Under the pieces are notes generated by a model, which was given only the letters and a program-made list of their open reading frames with translations, had not been told where the DNA came from and searched no databases. This document shows, piece by piece, positions 1 through 6,240 of a stretch of DNA of 11,321 nucleotides. Within the stretch, counting starts at the first letter, position 1. Each line of letters starts with the position of its first letter. The DNA comes from Chloroflexota bacterium (GTDB lineage: Bacteria > Chloroflexota > Dehalococcoidia > Lucifugimonadales > UBA3495): contig JADFQT010000052.1 in the NCBI GenBank assembly GCA_022561675.1, positions 1 to 11,321 on the forward strand, read 5' to 3'. The translations under genes and the position numbers were made by a program.

Positions 1-1003
1 CCCTCCACGGTGGGAGGATTGAGCAGCTCCTGCCCCATGTATTTGGACTCCCAGCCGGATTCAACCAGCCCAGGTTTGGGCTCCTGAAAGTCCTTGACCA
101 GGCGGAGGACTCCGGCAACCAACTCTGCCGGGCTCTTTACCTTGGCAAATCGAGCGTTCTTGAAAAAGTCGGAGTTGAGGAGCACCCGCATTACCTCTCG
201 GAGGTCATAGTTAGAATCGAAATAGGCCGACGAAAGGGTCTCAATGGCCTCTTCCGGCGCCGGGTCGTCGGATACGAAGAAGTTGTAGAGTTTGGTGGCC
301 AAGAATCGCCCGGTGGCAGGCTGGCTCACCACAATGTCGATGATGTCCTCGCCGTTGAACCTGCCCCTTTGCCCCAGGAACTCCTTCTCCATATCGTCGT
401 GGTCCTCGGCCCGATACTCGAAGCTGAGGGGGAAGGCGCCCCAGGGATAGCGGGGCGGGGCATTGTTAATGGTCCAACCGGTGAAGGCGCGGGCGCACTC
501 CTTGACGTCCTCTTCGGTGTAGTTGCCGACGCCCAGGGAGAACAATTCCAGCAATTCGCGGCCGTAGTTCTCGTTGAGAGCGCCTTTGTGGTTGGTATTG
601 TTGTCCAGCCACAGGATCATGGCCGGATCCCGAGAGAGCTCCAGCAGCAGGGTGCGGAAGTTGCCCAAGCAGTGCCGGTGAAACATATCGATCTGGGAGG
701 CGACCGCCCTGCCGTTCATGATCTTCTCGTAAGCGGTGGCGAACAGTCCGTGCCAGAACAGGGTCATCTTTTCCCGCAGGGGATGGCTGGTGTTGATCAT
801 GCGGTAGAGCCACCAACCGGCGGGTAGCCCTGAGCTACGTACTCCTCCAGTTCATCCCGCCGGGCGCCAAACCCGGCGCGGCGCATCAGGTGGGCGGTCA
901 GGGCCAGCTCTTCAGCTAACTCTTCGGCTGACTTTTCAGGGAAGGACACGGGGGAGCCTCCTCTGCCCGTCTTTTTGGGGCGCGGATTTTTGATGTTTCC
1001 CAT
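1..1003 (-). pseudogene. DUF1800 family protein, frameshifted, 3' end off the window
   Basis: Reading leftwards, the first frame (ATG at 1003-1001) gives a basic start and then ALTAHLMRRAGFGARRDELE and YVAQGY, the usual N-terminal block of DUF1800 proteins. It stops with TGA at 799-797. A second frame, open from about 850 to the left edge, begins WWLYRMINTSHPLREKMTLF, then DMFHRHCLGNFRTLLLELS, WLDNNTNHKGALNENYGREL and FTGWTI, and continues to base 1. These are consecutive DUF1800 blocks, so one gene is split by a frameshift near 812-850. Family members normally have a few tens of residues between the AxGY and WWLYRM blocks; here almost none remain, so the change looks like a deletion not divisible by three. 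DUF1800 proteins have no settled function and are often encoded beside DUF1501 genes; any partner would lie off the left edge. In-frame ATGs at 1030 and 1051 are alternative starts; none has a strong ribosome site. A sequence or assembly error is possible. Confidence 0.75.
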
Positions 1004-1062
1004 TTTACCACGCCCCAAATACGGCGGCATTTCCCGGGATTCATCTCCCATCGCCTCGCGAT

Positions 1063-1163
1063 TGTCATTGCGAGGGCCGCAGGCCCGTGGCAATCTCAAA
1101 ATGTCAAAGAGAGATTGCTTCGCGGAGTTTATTCTGAGCGCGGCCGAAGGGCTCGCAATGACA
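1063..1163. repeat. REP-like nested palindromic element 1
   Basis: The outer arms TGTCATTGCGAG (1063-1074) and CTCGCAATGACA (1152-1163) are perfect 12-base inverted repeats. An inner pair, GCAATCTC (1090-1097) and GAGATTGC (1111-1118), closes a 13-base loop. The right arm from 1123 shares 34 of 41 bases with 7227-7267 in this window. The unit has no coding capacity of its own, but it creates chance ORFs in both strands. It lies between the divergent DUF1800 gene and the TPP operon. Elements of this general form, GTCATTGCGAG followed by GCAATCTC, are dispersed in many bacterial genomes, including Chloroflexota. The 372-base gap from 1004 to 1376 otherwise holds only the promoter at 1249-1277 and a GC-rich direct-repeat-like patch around 1218-1245. 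Confidence 0.8.
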
Positions 1164-1248
1164 CTGAGGAGAACCGAAAGATCCTGCGTACTTCAGCCCA
1201 TCTTTGACCAAGCTGGGGCCAGGCTTGGGACCCGGCCTGGGACCCGCA

Positions 1249-1277
1249 TTGACCGCCCGGCTGCTGCTGAATATAAT
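1249..1277 (+). promoter_or_regulatory. sigma70-type promoter for the TPP decarboxylase operon
   Basis: TTGACC at 1249-1254 matches the -35 consensus in 5 of 6 positions. TATAAT at 1272-1277 is a perfect -10, and the spacer is exactly 17 bases. The expected start of transcription is near 1284, which leaves an untranslated leader of about 93 bases before the ATG at 1377. The position, directly upstream of a plus-strand gene with a good ribosome site, supports the call. Confidence 0.7.
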
Positions 1278-1376
1278 GAGCGCGCCAAGCAGGAATGGCG
1301 GGGTTGACCTGATGATTGCGGAATGGGTCGGACCTGGCGGCAAATAACCGCGGACAGCGGCGTTGGGGGACTGGCA

Positions 1377-1898
1377 ATGGTAGAACAGCAAAGAGCGATC
1401 TTGAGTCCCGAGACCTTGATCGAGGAGTTCAACAAAAATGGGGTCACCCACGTGGTGACCATACCCGACAGCGAAACCAACTACCTCTATGAGCTGATGA
1501 AGGAGCAACCCTCCTTGGAAATCGTCCCGGCCTCTAGAGAGGGGGAGACCTTCGCGATTGCCCTTGGGTTAATCATCGGCGGAAAGAAGCCGGTTTGCTT
1601 GATCCAGAACACCGGCATGCTGGAGTCGGGGGATTCAATTCGGGGCATGGCTTTGGATTCCGGTTTTCCGCTGGTAATGGTGGTCGGTTATCGGGGCTGG
1701 AACCGGCACGGGGTGATTACCGATTCCGTCGCCCGATACACCGAGCCCTTTCTCAACGCCATGCGGGTCAACTATTATCTGGTCGAGCAGGACGCCGACG
1801 CCTCTCGCATCTCGCTGGCTTTTGAGGAGGCCAGCAAGACCAAACGCCCGGTGGCCATACTGGTTGGAGACGAATACCACGGATTCAACCGAGTTTAA
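1377..1898 (+). CDS. TPP-dependent decarboxylase, alpha (PYR-domain) subunit; sulfopyruvate/phosphonopyruvate decarboxylase type
   Basis: This 173-residue protein is the N-terminal (pyrimidine-binding) half of a split thiamine-diphosphate decarboxylase. It opens with a helix (PETLIEEFNKNGVTHVVTIP), then SREGET at residues 53-58, whose first Glu fits the conserved Glu that activates the cofactor's aminopyrimidine ring. GLIIGGKKPVCLIQNTG (64-80) corresponds to the AxGxxLaGkkPvvxmQNSG block of phosphonopyruvate and sulfopyruvate decarboxylases. The start chosen is the ATG at 1377, because GGGGGA sits six bases upstream; an ATG at 1323 in the same frame has no such site and adds residues outside the family. 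The beta subunit follows 87 bases downstream, so the two form an operon behind the promoter at 1249. Sulfopyruvate decarboxylase (ComDE-like, sulfopyruvate to sulfoacetaldehyde) is the closest named activity. The real 2-oxo acid substrate cannot be read from the sequence; no other coenzyme M gene is nearby. Confidence 0.85.
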   Translation: MVEQQRAILSPETLIEEFNKNGVTHVVTIPDSETNYLYELMKEQPSLEIVPASREGETFAIALGLIIGGKKPVCLIQNTGMLESGDSIRGMALDSGFPLVMVVGYRGWNRHGVITDSVARYTEPFLNAMRVNYYLVEQDADASRISLAFEEASKTKRPVAILVGDEYHGFNRV

Positions 1899-1985
1899 AC
1901 GAATGACCCGCCCGGGGCGGAGCGTTTATTGCTCGTCCAATGAAGGGCGAAACTTCCCCAATAGATTGATGTTAGGAGGGCTGCG

Positions 1986-2576
1986 ATGATTCGAGCCGAG
2001 GACGTTTTCCGAACCTTCCAGGAACACCGGGGCGAGGCGATCGTAATTCCCACGGGCACCTCCGGACGGCACTGGATGGACTTTACCACCAACGAAAAGA
2101 GGGACCTTAACCTGGGCGGGGCGATGGGGCAAACGACGTCGGCGGCGCTGGGATTAGCCTTGTCCCTGCCCCAGGAAAAGGTGGTCCTGTTCGACTCGGA
2201 AGGCGCTCTGTTGATGAATATGGGTATTCTGGCCACCATTGCCGGAAAGAAGCCCAAGAATTTCTTCCATTTCCTCCTGGACAATGAGTGCTACGCCACC
2301 ACCGGAGGCCAGCCGGTACCCAACGCCGAGGAGATAAACTACGCCGGAGTGGCCAAAGAGGCGGGATATGCCGCGGCCTACTCCTTCACCGACCTGGAAG
2401 AGTTCGCCACCAGCGTGGATCAGATCATGAAGGAGACCGGGCCGGTCTTTGTCGCCATTAAAGTGGTGCCCGAGGTGGAGAACGAGCCTATCGGCCGCCG
2501 GCAGCGCCGACCTAGCCGCAGCCGGGCCGAAACCATCCGCGACCTGCACAGCGAGTTGGGTATAACGGTGGCATAG
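1986..2576 (+). CDS. TPP-dependent decarboxylase, beta (TPP-binding) subunit; sulfopyruvate/phosphonopyruvate decarboxylase type
   Basis: This 196-residue protein is the C-terminal (cofactor diphosphate-binding) half matching the upstream alpha subunit. GTSGRHWMDF (24-33) and LNLGGAMGQTTSAALGLALS (41-60) are the usual blocks that precede the cofactor motif. The motif itself reads FDSEGALLMNMG (69-80) and ends in LLDNECYATTGGQP (97-110). In most relatives the first part is GDG, where Asp binds Mg2+; here it is SEG, with Glu72 in the Asp position. Asn100 is kept as the second metal ligand. The ATG at 1986 has a strong AGGAGGG five bases upstream (1974-1980). The last 30 residues are basic (RRQRRPSRSR) and probably a flexible tail. 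The intact frame and strong ribosome site argue for a working enzyme with an altered metal ligand rather than decay. It is convergent with the lipoprotein gene, 57 bases apart, and I see no convincing terminator in that gap. Confidence 0.87.
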   Translation: MIRAEDVFRTFQEHRGEAIVIPTGTSGRHWMDFTTNEKRDLNLGGAMGQTTSAALGLALSLPQEKVVLFDSEGALLMNMGILATIAGKKPKNFFHFLLDNECYATTGGQPVPNAEEINYAGVAKEAGYAAAYSFTDLEEFATSVDQIMKETGPVFVAIKVVPEVENEPIGRRQRRPSRSRAETIRDLHSELGITVA

Positions 2577-2633
2577 AGCGTTGCTCCGAATCTGGTCCAA
2601 TAACCGGACGAATCCCCGGTCAAGGCTGGATTC

Positions 2634-4601
2634 CTAACCCGGAGTTGTGGTGTCTACGGTGAATAGGTAGACGCCTTTGGCGCGGGGTAGCAGCGAGTTT
2701 TCATAGTTGAGGTGGGTTTCCACGGCCACTCGTACCCGTCCGTCGGCCAGGGTTTGCCTGGCGAAGGGCACCGGATTCCAACCGACCATCCGCAGCAGCC
2801 GCTCCTTGCTTGCCACTCGTGTTTCCAGGCCGGAGCCCTTTAGCCGCATGACGTTTGCGGTCATGGCGAAGTCGTCGGCTACCTCCTTGCCGGTGATAAA
2901 GATTGCCCTGGTTTTCGACGAATCCGTCGAATCATCGTCTGGGTCCGTGTCAGGGTCCAGGGACATCCAGCTAAGCATGTGGTCCCATTCCACCAAGCGG
3001 ACAAAGCTATCCGGTTTGACGTGGAATCCCTCCTCCAATTCGGCTACCCACAGCCCGCCACCCTCATACTTGAATCCGTAGAGGGTATTGTGGAGGTACT
3101 GGCCGTCGGTGCTTAGAGCCGCCGAAGCCCCGTACAGGCCCGACTCCGGGGCCCGGGGAAATTGGGAAATGGGGTATTCAACAATCTGATACTCCTCGGG
3201 CTTTTCCGTGTTGACGATGTATACCGACTGCCACCTGGGGTCGGCAGGCCGGTCCCCCAAGGCCGAAGGCCATCCCTCGGTGCTCATCATCCAGCGGGTG
3301 TCATCCCATGGGGTGGGCAGCGCCATCAGCATGATGCCCGGCGCGGTATACACAACCTCTCCAGAACCGTCCTCCGCCAGCTTGATGATCTTGTAGCGCT
3401 GGGTCTGGTCCGGCTCCAGAGACCGCCGCAGGGTCAGGTAGTAGCGGTCCTCGGATTCGCCCACCGGGCGATAACGCCTGGTCCCTCCGGCGGTATCGCA
3501 CTCGCCCATCCAGGGCACCTCCAGCTGCCGGAGCAGATTGCCCAGCCAGTGGCTGCCCATGCCGAAATAGCGGGTGTTACTGCCGGCGCCCTGTTGCAGC
3601 AGCGATGTCAAACGCGCTCCGAAGGGAGGCTGCTCTTGAGGCGATTCTGGCGGCTGGGCCCCGATGGTCAAAGCGACTGTAAAATCGACGGTGAATCGGA
3701 ACCCGAGGTCGCGCAGAAGATCGGTGTAGGCCGGGTGGTTAAGGCTCTCCCGGTATACGGCGCACTGCTTTTCCGCCAGGGGCGGCGCTGGGTACCGCTG
3801 GTCGTTAAAGGGCAGCTTCAGGATTTCTGCTTCGAATTCTTGCGCCAGGCGGGAAGACGACGCGCTCAACGCCCGGGGATTTACGTGAAAGTGGGTGGGC
3901 GAGGCCAAATCCTCCTTGCTCGTCTCCCACTCCGGAGGCACTTCATCGGTGATGACCAAAAAGGTTCCGTCGGGGAAAAGCTCGGAGATAACCCCGCCGG
4001 TGCGCTGGCCCCGCTGGTACTCGAAGTCCAGACGATGGAACAGCGTCGGGTCAAAATGGTCGGGCTGAAGTTTCAGATACAGGTCCGGGGCGATGGGCAC
4101 GCCCATGGCCTCCAGCCGGAAGATCTTATGGACCGGGTGCTCGCCGATTTGCTCCGACTCCAGCGCCAGCAGGTCCAAATACCTGGCAGCGCCGCCATCA
4201 TCCAACTTAATCTTGATACTGCCCTGGTGTTCCAGAACCAGCTCCGGTTCGCCCAGGGCCGGTACCAGGGCGCCACCCGAGTCCTGGGCGAAGAAGTGGG
4301 GCTTTATCAGCTGGGAGAACTCAGCAGAGACATCGTACTCGGGCCTTCGCAAAATAGACTCCTCGGCTGGGGCCTGGGCATCTGCGGCCGGCGCAACTTG
4401 GGGTTGTGGCAAATTGGTGGGGGCCAATTCCGCCTCGGCGCGCGCCGGCGGTCCGCTTTCCAGAGCGGGCGGAGCGATGGTGGGCGCCAGGGTATTCCCG
4501 GAAATGGAGCTTTCGACGCCACAAGCAGTCAGCCCCAAAAGGGCCAGGAGGGCCCAGGCCACCGGAGACCATCGCCGTTTAGCTGGAAATTTCAAGTGCA
4601 T
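2634..4601 (-). CDS. large secreted lipoprotein of unknown function
   Basis: The protein has 655 residues from the ATG at 4601. Residues 1-27 form a lipoprotein signal peptide: basic MHLKFPAKRR, a hydrophobic core, and the lipobox LTAC with Cys27 as the lipid attachment site. A Pro/Ala-rich linker of about 50 residues follows, then a long soluble region that I do not recognise. Its second half (about 400-655) has repeated Gly/Tyr/Trp-containing strands such as STDGQYLHNTLYGFKYEGG, which could be a beta-propeller; this is a guess. An acidic patch, DPDTDPDDDSTDSS (549-562), resembles a calcium-binding or linker segment. The frame is open up to a TTG at 4709, but that codon falls inside the -35 box and transcription should begin near 4674, so 4601 is the better start. 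An ATG at 4637 is possible but has no ribosome site and would bury the signal peptide. It should sit on the outer face of the membrane. It may be a substrate for the Lit-like protein at 5368-6147. Confidence 0.85.
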   Translation of the reverse strand: MHLKFPAKRRWSPVAWALLALLGLTACGVESSISGNTLAPTIAPPALESGPPARAEAELAPTNLPQPQVAPAADAQAPAEESILRRPEYDVSAEFSQLIKPHFFAQDSGGALVPALGEPELVLEHQGSIKIKLDDGGAARYLDLLALESEQIGEHPVHKIFRLEAMGVPIAPDLYLKLQPDHFDPTLFHRLDFEYQRGQRTGGVISELFPDGTFLVITDEVPPEWETSKEDLASPTHFHVNPRALSASSSRLAQEFEAEILKLPFNDQRYPAPPLAEKQCAVYRESLNHPAYTDLLRDLGFRFTVDFTVALTIGAQPPESPQEQPPFGARLTSLLQQGAGSNTRYFGMGSHWLGNLLRQLEVPWMGECDTAGGTRRYRPVGESEDRYYLTLRRSLEPDQTQRYKIIKLAEDGSGEVVYTAPGIMLMALPTPWDDTRWMMSTEGWPSALGDRPADPRWQSVYIVNTEKPEEYQIVEYPISQFPRAPESGLYGASAALSTDGQYLHNTLYGFKYEGGGLWVAELEEGFHVKPDSFVRLVEWDHMLSWMSLDPDTDPDDDSTDSSKTRAIFITGKEVADDFAMTANVMRLKGSGLETRVASKERLLRMVGWNPVPFARQTLADGRVRVAVETHLNYENSLLPRAKGVYLFTVDTTTPG

Positions 4602-4680
4602 TCCATATCGGGGGTCCTTTATTGGGGTTTCGGCCATGTCTGGCGGAAGAAGGGCGGGCGTAGCCAGTTTCCCTGCGACA

Positions 4681-4709
4681 AGTATATTAGGCCGGTGGAC
4701 GGGCCGCAA
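4681..4709 (-). promoter_or_regulatory. promoter of the lipoprotein gene
   Basis: On the minus strand, TTGCGG (4709-4704) and TATACT (4686-4681, 5 of 6 to the -10 consensus) are separated by exactly 17 bases. Transcription would begin near 4674, giving a leader of about 73 bases before the ATG at 4601. The -35 match is modest (TTG only), so the call rests on the good -10, the spacing and the position. Confidence 0.5.
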
Positions 4710-4787
4710 TGCCAGGGGCAGGGCGGGGCGGCGCCTGGCTGAGGAGTCGCTCCTCCCTCTGGCACAGGAAAGGTTTGCGCAGGTTGT

Positions 4788-4946
4788 TCACCAAAAGAGG
4801 AGCAGAATCAGCACAACTATAAAAACCAGCAGTGCCAACGCCGCCGCAGCCAGGCATCCGCATCAGCCAAATACAAAGCATTTGGTTGCCAGACCGAGGA
4901 GCCATGTCACAAAGCGGAAAGGCCAGCGTAGGAGTTTGAGCAACAT
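4788..4946 (-). pseudogene. very small hydrophobic membrane-protein ORF interrupted by in-frame TGA
   Basis: From the ATG at 4946-4944 the frame reads MLLKLLRWPFRFVTWLLGLA and a few more residues (27 in all), then TGA at 4865-4863. The same frame continues without a break through CGCLAAAALALL and VFIVVLILLLFW to a second TGA at 4790-4788. Read through, it is 52 codons: an amphipathic basic N-terminal segment, a Cys-rich hinge around the TGA (codon 28), and one very hydrophobic helix of about 20 residues. That layout is typical of single-pass small membrane proteins. The first ATG has AGGA immediately before it, too close for an ideal ribosome site; GTG at 4955 is in frame. The simplest history is TGC or TGG changed to TGA, making it a dead or truncated gene. 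Readthrough is discussed in the findings. It may also be noncoding, since it is short and I cannot name a homologue. Confidence 0.35.
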
Positions 4947-5027
4947 TCCTAGCACAGCCGTTCAGTCTACCTGCCAATTATTGGCTCAGGTCAGGCCCGG
5001 CTGTGGTCTGACAGTGAAGTCATCTCT

Positions 5028-5044
5028 GGGTGGGGCGCCCACCC
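5028..5044. other. short perfect GC hairpin upstream of the FmdB-type gene
   Basis: GGGTGGG (5028-5034) and CCCACCC (5038-5044) are perfect 7-base arms around the loop GCG. There is no T-run on either side, so it is not a classical terminator. It abuts the -35 box at 5045 and could be a protein-binding site or a barrier between the divergent transcription units. The remaining gap (4947-5146) holds only this hairpin and the promoter. Confidence 0.4.
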
Positions 5045-5073
5045 TTGACGCTGGCCCTTTAGCGGAGTAAATT
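5045..5073 (+). promoter_or_regulatory. promoter of the FmdB-type gene
   Basis: TTGACG at 5045-5050 (5 of 6 to consensus) and TAAATT at 5068-5073 (4 of 6) are separated by 17 bases. Transcription would start near 5080, with a leader of about 67 bases before the ATG at 5147. The immediately preceding hairpin may affect its use. Confidence 0.5.
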
Positions 5074-5146
5074 TCTTTTGAATGACCGATGAGTTACCGG
5101 CGGATTGAATTTGCCGGGCCTTTTCGGAATAGCGAGAGGTGGTGCC

Positions 5147-5371
5147 ATGCCCCTTTACGAGTATTTTTGCCCGACCTGCAACAACAAGTTCGACAAGCTG
5201 CAGCCCATGAGTTCTACCGGCGCTGAATGCCCGGTCTGCGAGCAGCCGGCCAAAAGGGCCATCTCGGTCTTTGCGTCTATAACTGCTAGCGATTCTCCCG
5301 GCCCGGATTTCAGCCCCATGCCGCCCATGGGCGGTGGTTGCTGCGGCGGAGGCTGCTGCTCCAGCCACTAA
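5147..5371 (+). CDS. FmdB family zinc-ribbon protein
   Basis: A 74-residue protein beginning MPLYEYFCPTC, the signature start of the FmdB/CxxC zinc-ribbon family. Zinc should be held by Cys8 and Cys11 (CPTC) and Cys28 and Cys31 (CPVC). The C-terminus is Gly/Cys-rich (GGGCCGGGCCSSH), a tail seen in many family members and possibly an extra metal site. Family members are small soluble proteins; FmdB of methylotrophs was proposed as a regulator of an amidase operon, but the general role is unknown. The start at ATG 5147 is chosen because GAGAGG lies seven bases upstream and the MPLYEY start matches the family; a TTG at 5105 is in frame but unlikely. Its stop overlaps that of the converging membrane-protein gene by four bases. 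Confidence 0.88.
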   Translation: MPLYEYFCPTCNNKFDKLQPMSSTGAECPVCEQPAKRAISVFASITASDSPGPDFSPMPPMGGGCCGGGCCSSH

Positions 5372-6147
5372 CGCCAGGGGTCGTTGTTGCTGGGCATCTC
5401 CGGGGCATCCGGTTGCAAAAGCTCCGGGTTTCCCGAACGGCGCCAGTAGGACCGGTTCGGCCCGAGCCACCATCTGAATCCCAGAAACACCGCTGATACC
5501 CCCACTAGCCCCAGTGCGCCGGTCACCGCCGTCAGGGCTACCCGTATGGTGGCGTCGAACCAGAACCCCTGGGGAAACAGGATTATCAGGTAATCGGTGC
5601 GGGGGTCCAGCAGCCAAAAGTCGTTGGAAAAGCTTATCTGGTGGAACTTTAGAAACAGGGCGTCGAATCCGATTAAGGCCAGCAGACCCACGCCCATTAC
5701 CAGGGACAGGGTTAGCCAGCCTCCCCAATGGAACAGCATGGCCAGCTTGTCAGGGGAGGAGCCTCGGTGCCAGGCAATCCCGCCAATGATCCCAGCCACT
5801 AAGAAAGCGCCGGCCACTCCCATAACCAGATACACCTTCTGAATCAGAGCCTTCACGTCCCTCATGTGGATTACTTCCCGGGGAGTGAAGAGGTCCCGCT
5901 CCTCCCCATAAACCCTGGTCCTCACGCTGAGGGGTTCTTCCGAGGAGTTAAAATAGCGCCGAATTTCGGCTCCGACCGACCGTAGATCCACCTGGGAAAT
6001 CCCCGAGCGCCGGGAGATGTTGTAATCGTCGAACCCCTGCTGATACAGGCCCTCGTCGTTTATCGCCCAGGCGATGCTGGCTGACAGAATAAAAAGAGGA
6101 ATCGCCAGCACAAACAGGGTCTCCGGTATCTTGACCAACCAGCTCAT
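5368..6147 (-). CDS. DUF1461/TIGR01906 integral membrane protein, Lit-like
   Basis: 259 residues with four likely membrane helices at about 4-29, 103-126, 139-163 and 200-226. The long segment between helices 1 and 2 carries LFTPREVIHMRDVKAL (86-101), and the segment after helix 3 carries KFHQISFSNDFWLLDPRTDY (167-186) followed by FPQGFW. These two blocks are the hallmark of the DUF1461/TIGR01906 family. The family includes Lit, the lipoprotein intramolecular transacylase of Firmicutes, which moves an acyl chain onto the N-terminal Cys of lipoproteins; His residues in these two blocks are conserved there, and both are present here (His94, His169). Activity in this organism is inferred only. 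The ATG at 6147 has only a weak GTGGG-type ribosome site. It is divergent from mazG across a 93-base gap, and its TAG overlaps the TAA of the FmdB-type gene. The C-terminal 30 residues are a polar tail. Confidence 0.82.
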   Translation of the reverse strand: MSWLVKIPETLFVLAIPLFILSASIAWAINDEGLYQQGFDDYNISRRSGISQVDLRSVGAEIRRYFNSSEEPLSVRTRVYGEERDLFTPREVIHMRDVKALIQKVYLVMGVAGAFLVAGIIGGIAWHRGSSPDKLAMLFHWGGWLTLSLVMGVGLLALIGFDALFLKFHQISFSNDFWLLDPRTDYLIILFPQGFWFDATIRVALTAVTGALGLVGVSAVFLGFRWWLGPNRSYWRRSGNPELLQPDAPEMPSNNDPWR

Positions 6148-6204
6148 AGATTACCCACGGCGTATCTTTCCCGGCTTATCTATTCTACGTTAGCACTGCC
6201 CCGC

Positions 6205-6234
6205 TTGTTGAGCAACTGTCCTCGCCTCTATAAT
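6205..6234 (+). promoter_or_regulatory. promoter of mazG, probably giving a leaderless mRNA
   Basis: A perfect TATAAT lies at 6229-6234, only six bases before the ATG at 6241. With the usual 6-8 base distance from -10 to the transcript start, the mRNA would begin at or within a base or two of the start codon. TTGTTG at 6205-6210 is a weak -35 with an 18-base spacer; TTGAGC at 6208-6213 matches better but leaves only 15 bases. There is no ribosome-binding sequence upstream of the ATG, as expected for a leaderless message. Confidence 0.5.
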
Positions 6235-6240
6235 TCGCGC

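Noticed and set aside
1218..1245. Repeated GGGACCCGGCCTGGGACCC-like patch as a regulatory repeat
   Set aside because: Too short and GC-rich to separate from chance; no further copies nearby.
1104..1508. Minus-strand ORF across the first repeat and the start of the TPP operon
   Set aside because: Its C-terminal sequence is a translation of the REP-like element and the rest is antisense to the TPP alpha gene and its promoter.
1908..1920. CCGCC/GGCGG hairpin between TPP alpha and beta genes as an attenuator
   Set aside because: Five base pairs with a 3-base loop and no T-tract; a strong ribosome site follows, so it is more likely chance.
2610..2633. Inverted repeat GAATCC/GGATTC between the TPP beta and lipoprotein genes as a bidirectional terminator
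   Set aside because: Only six base pairs, a 12-base loop and no T-run on either strand.
3162..4742. 526-residue plus-strand open frame opposite the lipoprotein gene
   Set aside because: It is antisense to a gene with a clear signal peptide and promoter, has low-complexity Arg/Gly-rich composition typical of GC-rich shadow frames, and no ribosome site or recognisable motif.
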